Source: JBFJVD01 sp041624375
GTDB lineage: Bacteria > Chloroflexota > Anaerolineae > Anaerolineales > E44-bin32
Direction: 5' to 3'
Assembly: GCA_041624375.1 (NCBI GenBank)
Contig: JBFJVD010000016.1
Location: 1-25,726 of the forward strand
DNA length: 25,726 bases
The translations under genes and the position numbers were made by a program. Within the stretch, counting starts at the first letter, position 1, and each line of letters starts with the position of its first letter. The notes beneath the pieces were generated by a model. The model did no database searches. It saw only the letters and a list, made by a program, of their open reading frames with translations, and was not told where the DNA came from. Positions 1-6,574 of this stretch are shown one piece after another.

Positions 1-30
1 CGTTTGAAAGATAGCCACTCCTCCGCTGAG

Positions 31-768
31 ATGAACGACGATATCATCATCATTGAGAATGTGTCCAAGTCCTTCGGCAAGGTGAAAGCCCTAACCGACG
101 TCAGCCTGAGGATCAAACGAGGGGAGGTCTGTTTCATCTTCGGGCCGAGCGGCAGTGGAAAGAGCACGTTGCTTCGGTGCATCAATCACTTGGAAGCGGC
201 TGACAGCGGGAAGATTATCGTTGACGGAATTACGCTCACCGAATCCAGGCACGACATCGACCAAGTGCGAGCCGAGGTTGGAATGGTCTTCCAGCTATTT
301 CACCTCTTCCCGCACTTGAGGGTTCTCGAGAACATCACCCTAGCACAGAGAGTTGTGCGTGGCAGGAGCAAGGACGAGGCGTCAGAAGTAGCACTCGCTC
401 TTCTTAAGAGGGTCGGGATTCCTGAGAAGGCCGATGTGTTCCCCAATCAACTCTCAGGTGGACAGAAGCAGAGAGTTGCAATCGCCAGGGCGCTTGCCAT
501 GAATCCTCGGATCATGCTGTTCGATGAGCCGACATCCGCGCTAGATGCCGAGATGATCCAAGAGGTACTGGATGTTATGCTCGATCTGGCAAGAGAAGGT
601 ATGACAATGGTGGTCGTCTCGCATGAGATGGGATTCGCGAAGGCAGCTGCGGATCGGATGGTCTTCCTCGACGAGGGACGCATTATCGAGGAGGCGTCTC
701 CAAAGCGGCTTTTCACGGAGCCTAGCAAAGCCCGGACCAAGGCCTTTCTAAGCCAAATCCTGCAATAA
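31..768 (+). CDS. Polar amino-acid ABC transporter, ATP-binding protein (GlnQ/HisP type)
   Basis: Energises uptake of a polar amino acid by binding and hydrolysing ATP on the cytoplasmic face of an inner-membrane permease. Counting from the ATG at 31, the Walker A motif GPSGSGKST lies at about residues 38-46, the Q-loop MVFQLF near 85-90, the signature LSGGQ at 141-145, Walker B IMLFDEP at 161-167 and the H-loop SHEMG near 197-201. The product is 245 residues, normal for the family. The frame is open to the left edge and an in-frame TTG at 4 would add nine residues. I prefer the ATG because MNDDIIIIENV aligns with usual family starts. The substrate cannot be read from an ATPase. The only permease sequence here is a 58-codon remnant just downstream, so this subunit must work with a permease outside the window or be losing its job. 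Confidence 0.93.
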   Translation: MNDDIIIIENVSKSFGKVKALTDVSLRIKRGEVCFIFGPSGSGKSTLLRCINHLEAADSGKIIVDGITLTESRHDIDQVRAEVGMVFQLFHLFPHLRVLENITLAQRVVRGRSKDEASEVALALLKRVGIPEKADVFPNQLSGGQKQRVAIARALAMNPRIMLFDEPTSALDAEMIQEVLDVMLDLAREGMTMVVVSHEMGFAKAAADRMVFLDEGRIIEEASPKRLFTEPSKARTKAFLSQILQ

Positions 769-807
769 GCTTGATGCCAAAGTAGGATCGATCGGCGCCA
801 ATTCCCA

Positions 808-984
808 GTGTCAAGTATCGGACTTGTTCGTAATGAGCTCACCCAGCTGAGCCGCCTGCGGCGCTCCAGTACCTTCCGGGTGATTGAGACATTCAATGTG
901 ACCGCCTACCTTTACCTGGCGATGACCTTGTTCCTCTCTGTCGCAGTCCGTTCCCTCGAGAGGCGCCTCAAGTTCGAAGAATAG
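808..984 (+). pseudogene. C-terminal remnant of an amino-acid ABC transporter permease
   Basis: This short open frame (GTG at 808, TAG at 982-984) reads like the last part of a GlnP/HisM-family permease. It has VSSIGLVRNELTQL, then a TFRVIETFNVTAYLYLA stretch, then a hydrophobic segment and the typical ending VRSLERRLKFEE. Full permeases have about 215-230 residues and about five or six membrane spans; only the segment after the EAA loop and the final span remain. The sequence begins 40 bp after the ATPase stop. I infer that an ATPase-permease pair lost most of the permease by internal deletion. A functional mini-protein cannot be excluded, but no good ribosome-binding site is visible before the GTG. 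Confidence 0.75.
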
Positions 985-1010
985 GGATTGTTCCGGCGCA
1001 TTCACGTATG

Positions 1011-1037
1011 AAAAATCGGAGCCGAGAAGGCTCCGAT
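1011..1037 (-). terminator. Rho-independent terminator of the tRNA-Leu gene
   Basis: A perfect 9-bp stem, ATCGGAGCC at 1015-1023 and GGCTCCGAT at 1029-1037, encloses a 5-nt loop. On the minus strand the stem runs directly into a T tract (1011-1015). It sits 8 nt past the tRNA 3' end, as expected for a single-tRNA transcript. Confidence 0.88.
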
Positions 1038-1044
1038 CCGAGAG

Positions 1045-1126
1045 TGCGCTGGGCGGGAGTCGAACCCGCACGCCTTGCGGCACATGGCCCTCAACCATGC
1101 CTGTCTGCCAGTTCCAGCACCAGCGC
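1045..1126 (-). tRNA. tRNA-Leu, anticodon GAG
   Basis: The minus strand folds as a complete class II tRNA. The acceptor stem pairs GCGCTGG with CCAGCGC (7 bp) and the discriminator base is A, as in leucine tRNAs. The D arm has a CTG/CAG stem. The anticodon stem CATGG/CCATG holds loop TTGAGGG with anticodon GAG (plus-strand 1090-1092). There is a long variable arm with a GCC/GGC stem, and a T arm GCGGG/CCCGC with loop TTCGACT. No CCA tail is encoded. GAG reads CUC and CUU codons. The gene has its own promoter and terminator and diverges from plsX. Confidence 0.96.
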
Positions 1127-1152
1127 ATGCCACAATTAGATGAACCTGCGGT

Positions 1153-1180
1153 ATTATAGCCCACGAGTGGTGCTTGTCAA
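1153..1180 (-). promoter_or_regulatory. Sigma70-type promoter of the tRNA-Leu gene
   Basis: On the minus strand a perfect TTGACA (1175-1180) is followed after 16 bp by a perfect TATAAT (1153-1158). Initiation would fall near 1146, about 20 nt before the mature tRNA. The plus-strand complement of this -10 reads TATTAT, so it could also serve plsX on the other side, although no matching plus-strand -35 is evident. Confidence 0.85.
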
Positions 1181-1203
1181 CCTTACCTCATTTCCACCCC
1201 GCT

Positions 1204-1208
1204 GGAGG
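1204..1208 (+). promoter_or_regulatory. Ribosome-binding site fixing the plsX TTG start
   Basis: GGAGG lies 5 nt before TTG 1214. No in-frame ATG near the conserved N terminus offers an alternative, so the site supports the TTG start. Confidence 0.75.
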
Positions 1209-1213
1209 CCTGA

Positions 1214-2236
1214 TTGACGCGCATTGTTCTCGATGCGATGGGGACAGACTCTCACCCCACGCCCGAAATTGAAGCCGCCTTGCGCGCGGTCGAAGAATGG
1301 CAGGATCCGCTCCTCCTGGTTGGGCCGGAGGAGCAGCTCCGATCTGTACTCGCGGGTCACCCCGGAGCAGACCGAATTCAGATCGTCCATGCGCCCGAAG
1401 TCCTCGAGATGACGGACAAGCCCGCCGACAGCGCCCGCGGCAAAGCACAGAGCTCGATGGCGGTCGGGATGGAGTTGATCAAGCAAGATGCGGCGGATGC
1501 CTTCGTCACCTCCGGCAACACGGGCGGCGCCATGGCCAATGCGCTGTTTCGCCTGGGCCGGATGCGCGGGGTCAAGCGCCCTGCGCTCACACCGATCTTC
1601 CCCACGCGCGCCGGACCCTGCGTCGTCCTGGATATCGGGGCCAATGCCGATGTGCGCCCAGAATTCCTGGCGCAGTTTGCGCTGCTGGGTTCCGTGTATG
1701 CACAGACTGCCCTCGGCATTCGCGCGCCACGAGTGGCGCTCTTATCGAATGGTGAGGAAGCCGGGAAAGGCAACGAGCTGATCAAGGAAGCCTATCCGCT
1801 CGTGCAGGCCACCGGAGTCAACTTCGTCGGCAATGTCGAGCCAAAGGAGCTGTATGCCGGAGCGGCCGATGTCGTCGTGGTCGACGGCTTCACCGGAAAT
1901 GTCTTCCTTAAGACCAGTGAGGCGGTGGCCGCCTTGCTTATCGACATGATTCGCGAAGAGATCCGTGCGGCCCCGCTGAGCACATTCGGTGGAATGCTGG
2001 CGCGACCGGCATTCCGCCGGGTCGCCACGCGGCTCGACCCGGCAGAGCACGGAGCAGCCCTGCTGTTGGGAGTAAATGGGCTCGTGTTCATCGGGCATGG
2101 ACGCTACCAGGCGCGCGGCGTCTTCAATGCCATCCGCGTGGCTCGCCAGGCCGTCGCTGGCGGACTGCTGGACTCTTTGCATCAGGCGATCCTGGAGCGA
2201 ATGGAAACCGCAGCCAACATCAAGGAGGAGAATTGA
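1214..2236 (+). CDS. plsX: Phosphate acyltransferase PlsX
   Basis: Converts acyl-ACP and phosphate to acyl-phosphate, the acyl donor for PlsY in phosphatidic acid synthesis; a peripheral membrane enzyme. The 340-residue product has the family's normal length and landmarks: DAMGTDSHPTPE at the N terminus, SGNTGGAMA, VLDIGANADVRPEFL, ALLSNGEEAGKGNE, VVVDGFTGNVFLKTSEA and the C-terminal HGAALLLGVNGLVFIGHGR. The first motif is slightly changed from the common DAMGGD. The start is a TTG supported by GGAGG at 1204-1208 with a 5-nt spacer. Its TGA overlaps the fabF TTG (TTGA at 2233-2236), so the two are translationally coupled. The usual neighbours fabD, fabG and acpP are absent; acpP lies about 20 kb away. 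Confidence 0.96.
   Translation: MTRIVLDAMGTDSHPTPEIEAALRAVEEWQDPLLLVGPEEQLRSVLAGHPGADRIQIVHAPEVLEMTDKPADSARGKAQSSMAVGMELIKQDAADAFVTSGNTGGAMANALFRLGRMRGVKRPALTPIFPTRAGPCVVLDIGANADVRPEFLAQFALLGSVYAQTALGIRAPRVALLSNGEEAGKGNELIKEAYPLVQATGVNFVGNVEPKELYAGAADVVVVDGFTGNVFLKTSEAVAALLIDMIREEIRAAPLSTFGGMLARPAFRRVATRLDPAEHGAALLLGVNGLVFIGHGRYQARGVFNAIRVARQAVAGGLLDSLHQAILERMETAANIKEEN
2222..2230 (+). promoter_or_regulatory. Strong ribosome-binding site for fabF inside the end of plsX
   Basis: AAGGAGGAG sits in the last codons of plsX, immediately before the fabF TTG at 2233. The spacing is short (about 4 nt after AAGGAGG). It supports the TTGA overlap start and coupling of the two genes. Confidence 0.75.
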
Positions 2237-3495
2237 GCTCCCTGAACCACCGACGACGTGTCGTCGTCACCGGCATTGGTGTCGTTACCGCGGTCGGTTC
2301 CGAGGTGGATGCATTCTGGAAGGCTCTGGTTGAGGGAAGATCCGGCGTGCGCCGCATCACTCAGTTCGATGCGGAAGAAGCAGGCATCCCCTGCCTGATC
2401 GCGGGCGAACTCCCCGACTTTGACCCGACTGACTATTTGAGCGCCAAGCAGGCCCGGCGCATGTCTCGCAACGCCCAGGTGACCTATGCAGCGGCCTTGA
2501 AGGGCATCGCAGATGCCGAACTGGCGCTTCCGCTCGCCGATACGGAACGCATCGGCGTGTACTTCGGAACGGCCATCGGCGGATTCGATAAAGCCGAAGA
2601 GGGAATCGAGATGATGCGGCAGCACGGGGCGACTCGCATCAACCCGTTCAATGTTCCTGCGGCGCTCCCCAATATGTCCGCTTTCTACGTGAATCAGCAC
2701 CTTGGCGCGCTGGGGCCGAGCAGTACGATCACAACAGCCTGCGCGGCCGGGACCCAAGCGGTTGGCGAGGCCGCCGATGTCATCCGCTACGGCAGGGCCG
2801 ACTTGATGCTCGCTGTGGCAACGGAAGCCCTGATCAAGGACTACACCATCGGCGGCTTCCATTCGATGCGAGCCTTGCCGACCAGCTTCAACGACGAGCC
2901 TCACCGCGCCTCGCGGCCGTTCGACGCGAAGCGGGAAGGATTCGTCTTCTCGGAGGGTGCTGCCTGCCTCGTGCTTGAGGAGGTCGAGCATGCGCGCGCC
3001 CGCGGGGCGCGCATCTACGCGGAAGTCGCCGGGCACGCGAGCTCAAGTGACGGATTTCATGTCGCCACGCCCAACCCCTCGGCCGAAGGAGCCGTCCGGA
3101 CGATGGCTCTGGCACTTGATGATGCCGGAATCCATCCAGAGGAAGTGGACTACATCAACGCGCATGGAACGTCGACGCCAGCCAACGATGAAGTCGAATC
3201 GCTGGCGATCAAAAAACTTTTCGGGGAACGGGCTTATGAGATCCCCGTATCTTCTACGAAGTCCATGCTTGGACATGCGATGGGTGCTTCAGGCGCCATC
3301 GAGGCTGCGGTTTGCGCCTTGACCATTGAGCGAAAGATGATTCATCCAACCGTCAACTACGAATTTCCCGATCCGGCCTGCGACCTCGACTACGTCCCGA
3401 ATCAGGCGCGACCAGCAGATGTAAGAGTCGCCCTGTCCAATTCCTTTGGTCTGGGCGGGCAGAATGCCTGCCTCGTCCTGCGAAGATTCTCCTAA
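2233..3495 (+). CDS. fabF: Beta-ketoacyl-ACP synthase II
   Basis: Condenses malonyl-ACP with acyl-ACP in the elongation step of type II fatty acid synthesis in the cytoplasm. The 420-residue thiolase-fold protein shows the Cys-His-His triad: Cys170 in TTACAAGTQA, His311 in NAHGTSTPANDE and His348 in GHAMGASG, with the conserved Lys343 just before. The C-terminal NSFGLGGQNACLVL loop is also intact. Length and spacing match FabF rather than FabH. The start is a TTG overlapping the plsX stop with a strong ribosome-binding site. Two nucleotides separate its stop from the next gene. PlsX and FabF side by side place acyl-chain building next to transfer of the chain into phospholipid. Confidence 0.96.
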   Translation: MSSLNHRRRVVVTGIGVVTAVGSEVDAFWKALVEGRSGVRRITQFDAEEAGIPCLIAGELPDFDPTDYLSAKQARRMSRNAQVTYAAALKGIADAELALPLADTERIGVYFGTAIGGFDKAEEGIEMMRQHGATRINPFNVPAALPNMSAFYVNQHLGALGPSSTITTACAAGTQAVGEAADVIRYGRADLMLAVATEALIKDYTIGGFHSMRALPTSFNDEPHRASRPFDAKREGFVFSEGAACLVLEEVEHARARGARIYAEVAGHASSSDGFHVATPNPSAEGAVRTMALALDDAGIHPEEVDYINAHGTSTPANDEVESLAIKKLFGERAYEIPVSSTKSMLGHAMGASGAIEAAVCALTIERKMIHPTVNYEFPDPACDLDYVPNQARPADVRVALSNSFGLGGQNACLVLRRFS

Positions 3496-3497
3496 GT

Positions 3498-4193
3498 ATG
3501 CGCATCTTTGCCCGTGAGCAAGTCATCCGGCGCAACGATCGGCTGGCGCGCGGTCTGGTATATGGTGGATTGATCATTCTCGCCATCGGGCTGGGGCTGT
3601 CATTCCTGCGTCCGGAAGCCATCAATCTCGTTCTCCTGGGCGCCCTGCTAGGGACCCTCTCATCCCAAGTTGGGCTGGCGCTCATGAATCGATGGAGCCG
3701 GCGCCCACGAGTGGATGAAGTACTTGACCACTCGCTTAAGGGGATGGATCGGCGGACCACCCTGCTGCACTACGCGCTCGGGGTGGACCATGCCCTCCTC
3801 TCGCCTTCCGGAATCTATGCGCTTTTTCTGACAATGCAGAACGGCGATATCTCCGTTGAGGGTGACACCTGGCATGCCGAAACGCCCCGGCAGGGCCTGT
3901 TGAGACGTGGCGGAAGACGGAAGATCCGCTCGCTCGATCGGGCTGCACAGTCGGACGCGCAGCGATTGGCGGAACAGCTAAAGCGGCTGGACATCCCTGG
4001 GAGCACACCTGTGCAACCGCTCATTGTGTTCGCACATCCTGATGCCAGGCTGTCGACCGAGGCCTCCGTCGTTCCGGCTGTTCATGTAAAGCAGCTGAAA
4101 GGCTGGCTCCGCAAGCAGGACAAGGCCGGGGGTTTGGACAAAGAGACGACAGAGAATCTCCTGGCCAAGCTGGACGCAGCCCCGAGGAAATAA
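3498..4193 (+). CDS. Membrane-anchored protein with a degenerate NERD-like domain
   Basis: Function unknown. The 231-residue product has two membrane spans near residues 20-37 and 42-63, then a soluble domain (about 75-205) whose layout recalls the NERD (nuclease-related) fold: VLDHSLKGMDRRTTLLHYAL, DHALLSPSGIYAL, a Gly-Asp-Ile turn followed by Trp125, and VQPLIVFAHPDARLS. The acidic residue and lysine of the active NERD core (typically an E-V-K motif after the GIY strand) are not seen; that place reads FLTMQNGD. I therefore infer a binding or structural role rather than nuclease activity. The ATG follows the fabF stop by 2 nt without a strong ribosome-binding site, so it is probably coupled and belongs to the plsX-fabF operon. 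The NERD assignment is tentative. Confidence 0.6.
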   Translation: MRIFAREQVIRRNDRLARGLVYGGLIILAIGLGLSFLRPEAINLVLLGALLGTLSSQVGLALMNRWSRRPRVDEVLDHSLKGMDRRTTLLHYALGVDHALLSPSGIYALFLTMQNGDISVEGDTWHAETPRQGLLRRGGRRKIRSLDRAAQSDAQRLAEQLKRLDIPGSTPVQPLIVFAHPDARLSTEASVVPAVHVKQLKGWLRKQDKAGGLDKETTENLLAKLDAAPRK

Positions 4194-4234
4194 TCTGGTC
4201 GAGTGGTCCGACCGCGCAGACGCGGAATAAACAT

Positions 4235-4260
4235 CGCCGGCGCCCTCTCAGGCGCCGGCG
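4235..4260. terminator. Strong GC hairpin between convergent genes
   Basis: A perfect 10-bp stem, CGCCGGCGCC (4235-4244) and GGCGCCGGCG (4251-4260), has a 6-nt loop. It lies between the plus gene ending at 4193 and the minus gene ending at 4301. Neither flank has a long T run: the minus side reads ATGTTTATT and the plus side CCTCTATA. It probably acts in both directions. Confidence 0.65.
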
Positions 4261-4300
4261 CCTCTATAACTCGTAGGGTTCAGCACGATTCCGAGCAGGC

Positions 4301-5356
4301 TCAGCCCGCCAGGAACTCCTCGAGTGCGTTGCGGCTGATCCGGAATGCGTTACCGAGCTTCTTCGCCCGCAGGTCGCCGGCTTCGATCGCCGCGAGTACA
4401 TCCTCCTCGGATACCCGCAGGAACGCCGCCGCCTCCGCGGGCGTCATCACGCTGGGCATCTCGCCGGAAGGGCCGCCGCTCCCGCCGCCTTCCGTCTGCC
4501 CCGCCTGCGCGCCGCCCTGACCGCGAAGCGCATCACCAATCGCGCTTCCGATCCCCATGCCCGCACCGATGCCCGCCGTGAGGCCGGCGCCACCCGATGG
4601 ATTCTGGGCGGCATCGCGCATCGCGTCGGCTGCCTGCAGCTGCGTATAGGTGGGCAGGTCCAGCATCCCCATCGCGCGCAGTTCTTCGGCCGACTTGGTG
4701 GACGGCTTGAGGCTCTCAATGAAGAAGGACTTCAGCGTAAGCCCCAGCGCCTTGAATTCATCTTGAGCCTTGGCACGGACTCCGGCGCCCAACTCCTCGA
4801 CGAGCGCGATCAGCTCGGGAACGTTGCTGGCTTCGGTCGTTTCGCCCAGCAGGTCCTGGAGCTTGGAGAGCAGCATCGCCCGCAGGCGGTCCTTGATCTC
4901 TGAGGTCCGATAGGCGCCGGTTGCGCCGACGAGCTGCGTCACAAACTGCTGCGCATCGGCCACCTGGAAGCTGTAGGTCCCGAAGCCCTGAAGCAGGGCG
5001 ACACCCAGTCCCATGCCCGGATTGCGCACAATGATCGGCTGGGGCGTGCCCCACTTCTCATTGGCAAATTCGCGCATCGAGACGAAGTAGACCTCGGCGG
5101 TGAAGGGCGACCGATCGTTAAACGCTTTGCCGATCAGGTTGACCAGCAGTGGGATGTTCGCCGTCGTGATCGTGTGCCGACCGGGCGCAAAGGTGTCGAG
5201 CGATTTGCCATCGCGGAAGAAGACCGCGTTCTGGGCCTCGCGGACGATCACCTGACTGCCGATGCGGAAGTCGCCGCTTCCCGACTCCGGGAATCGATGC
5301 ACAATTTCGTCGCGCATCTCATCCGGATATTCAACAATATCGAACACTCTCGCCAT
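4301..5356 (-). CDS. SPFH/band-7 protein (YdjI-like) with C-terminal helix-turn-helix
   Basis: Residues 1 to about 225 look like the YdjI-type SPFH family: a VFDIVEYPDEM start, GSQVIVREAQNAVFFRDGK, then PGRHTITTANIPLL, followed by helices with SEIKDRLRAMLLSKL and an ELGAGVRAKAQDEF segment. A Gly/Ala-rich linker (about 250-300) leads to residues 303-350, which read as an excisionase-like HTH: MTPAEAAAFLRVSEEDV, then AGDLRAKKLGNAFRISRNAL. In family members I know, that place usually holds a zinc ribbon. SPFH proteins oligomerise at membranes. The HTH could bind DNA or act only as a protein-binding module; the sequence does not decide. No membrane span is visible. The ATG at 5356 has an upstream GGAGAG. 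The helical gene 38 bp upstream is its likely operon partner. Confidence 0.8.
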   Translation of the reverse strand: MARVFDIVEYPDEMRDEIVHRFPESGSGDFRIGSQVIVREAQNAVFFRDGKSLDTFAPGRHTITTANIPLLVNLIGKAFNDRSPFTAEVYFVSMREFANEKWGTPQPIIVRNPGMGLGVALLQGFGTYSFQVADAQQFVTQLVGATGAYRTSEIKDRLRAMLLSKLQDLLGETTEASNVPELIALVEELGAGVRAKAQDEFKALGLTLKSFFIESLKPSTKSAEELRAMGMLDLPTYTQLQAADAMRDAAQNPSGGAGLTAGIGAGMGIGSAIGDALRGQGGAQAGQTEGGGSGGPSGEMPSVMTPAEAAAFLRVSEEDVLAAIEAGDLRAKKLGNAFRISRNALEEFLAG

Positions 5357-5394
5357 GTCATTCTCTCCTCAGAGCTGCCGGCCTCTGCGACAGA

Positions 5395-5928
5395 CTAAGC
5401 AGTAAGCAGCAGGTCCTTCCGTCGGTCATAGGTTTCAATCAGGTCTCGGGTGAGATCCTGCAATCCCCGGATGGCGAATTTCAGCTCTTCCTCCTCTGCG
5501 CCGACGGCGGCCTCAAGCCGATCAACGGATGCCTGGAGGTCATCTGCACCTTCGAGCATTTGAAGATCGTACTCGTACAGCCGGGTCAGCTCGTCCTCCC
5601 CGATCCGTGCGTGGTCAAAGAGGCCGGCGTAGCCATAGGAGGCCGTCTTCACGCGGTCGATGAAGGTGCGGAGCCGGACTGCCCCCGCCTCAACGTCATC
5701 GACATACGCAAGCTTCCCCTCCGCGATCAGCATGCGCTGCACTTCGGATACCCGGGACCACTGTTCCTCGAAGCGTTGGGCAATTACGCCTCGCAGCATC
5801 TTATCGGCTTCACGGCGCTGATCGCGTTCCACGTAGCCGAGAAAGCCGCCAAGGAAGCCTCGTATCTTCCCGAGCAAATCCGTGGTCTCCGTGACTTTGC
5901 CCAGCGGATCAATCGGTTGCTCGCTCAT
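5395..5928 (-). CDS. Conserved alpha-helical protein of unknown function, operon partner of the SPFH protein
   Basis: I do not recognise a named family. The 177-residue product is rich in charged heptad-like helices, for example DRLEAAVGAEEEELK near the C terminus. It has a short glycine/hydrophobic stretch near residues 20-32 (IRGFLGGFLGYV) that could be an amphipathic membrane contact. No signal peptide or cysteine pair is present. The ATG at 5928 has AGGAG a few bases upstream and a good promoter at 5961-5989. It is the first gene of a two-gene unit with the SPFH-HTH protein. In Bacillus, YdjI is encoded next to a PspA-like helical protein, so by analogy this could be the membrane-stress partner. 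That analogy is inference only. Confidence 0.65.
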   Translation of the reverse strand: MSEQPIDPLGKVTETTDLLGKIRGFLGGFLGYVERDQRREADKMLRGVIAQRFEEQWSRVSEVQRMLIAEGKLAYVDDVEAGAVRLRTFIDRVKTASYGYAGLFDHARIGEDELTRLYEYDLQMLEGADDLQASVDRLEAAVGAEEEELKFAIRGLQDLTRDLIETYDRRKDLLLTA

Positions 5929-5960
5929 GATGCTCCTTCTCTCCTGGGGAATTTTGATCG

Positions 5961-5989
5961 ATTATAGTCCCACGGATTGCCACCAGCAA
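5961..5989 (-). promoter_or_regulatory. Sigma70-type promoter of the helical/SPFH operon
   Basis: On the minus strand TTGCTG (5984-5989) and a perfect TATAAT (5961-5966) are separated by exactly 17 bp. Initiation would fall near 5954, about 26 nt before the ATG at 5928. Confidence 0.8.
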
Positions 5990-6028
5990 ACAGCGAACTG
6001 ACGGCAGACTGACATCGCCGTGGGCCGC

Positions 6029-6034
6029 TATAAT
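6029..6034 (+). promoter_or_regulatory. -10 box for the Nudix gene
   Basis: A perfect TATAAT preceded by GC. No good -35 lies at 16-18 bp; CTGACA at 6009-6014 is only 14 bp away. A start near 6041 would leave too short a leader for the ATG at 6050 and favours translation from ATG 6071. Confidence 0.6.
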
Positions 6035-6070
6035 CGGCGCAGGTGACCCATGTGGCTAAGGCAGGATTCC

Positions 6071-6574
6071 ATGACTCTTGAGGGCCAGACCGTCGATCCC
6101 GCCCGCTATACTATCGTACCTCGAACCTTAACCTTCCTGACGAGAGGCCAGGAGATTCTGCTCATGAGGATTGCGCCGCACCGCGGCGCCTGGGGCGGCC
6201 ATTACAACGGCGTCGGCGGGCACATCGAACGGGGTGAACACCCGGCGAACGCCGCCGTGCGTGAGCTCCAAGAAGAGAGCGGCATCACACCCGAGAGCAT
6301 CCGATTGTGCGGTGTCGTCATCATCGAAACGCGCCGCATTCCGGGAATCGGGCTCTACGTTTTCATGGGGCAGAGCGGCGCTGAACCTGCCCGCCAAAGT
6401 GAAGAGGGGGTCGCAACTTGGGTGCCGCTCGATATGCTCCCTTCACTGCCCCTGGTGGAAGACCTGCCTCAGCTTATTCCGGCCGCAATGGCGGCGTACC
6501 AAGGCGGGCCTGCCTTCACCGCCCGCTACACATACGATGAGCGTAATCAGCTGCAAATTGATCTCGAATCATGA
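6071..6574 (+). CDS. Nudix hydrolase (MutT/NUDT family)
   Basis: Probably cleaves a nucleoside diphosphate linked to another moiety, using Mg2+. The Nudix box is complete at residues 50-72: G50, E56 in GHIERGE, then R64-E65, E68-E69 and G71-I72 in RELQEESGI. Around it are the strands TFLTRGQEILLMRIA and the WVPLDMLPSLPLVEDL ending typical of 8-oxo-dGTP-like hydrolases. Substrate cannot be fixed from this. I chose ATG 6071 because the -10 box at 6029-6034 puts initiation near 6041 and AAGG/AGG lies upstream; an in-frame ATG at 6050 would add seven residues. Its TGA overlaps the ATG of the next gene (ATGA at 6571-6574), so the two are coupled. Confidence 0.92.
   Translation: MTLEGQTVDPARYTIVPRTLTFLTRGQEILLMRIAPHRGAWGGHYNGVGGHIERGEHPANAAVRELQEESGITPESIRLCGVVIIETRRIPGIGLYVFMGQSGAEPARQSEEGVATWVPLDMLPSLPLVEDLPQLIPAAMAAYQGGPAFTARYTYDERNQLQIDLES

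Noticed and set aside
2182..3036. Long minus-strand frame opposite fabF (284 codons)
   Set aside because: It lies wholly within plsX/fabF, lacks any recognisable motif and has biased composition from the complementary frame; fabF on the other strand has its full catalytic triad.
3498..4193. Calling the NERD-like protein an active nuclease
   Set aside because: The catalytic acidic/lysine pair is not seen; only the general layout matches.
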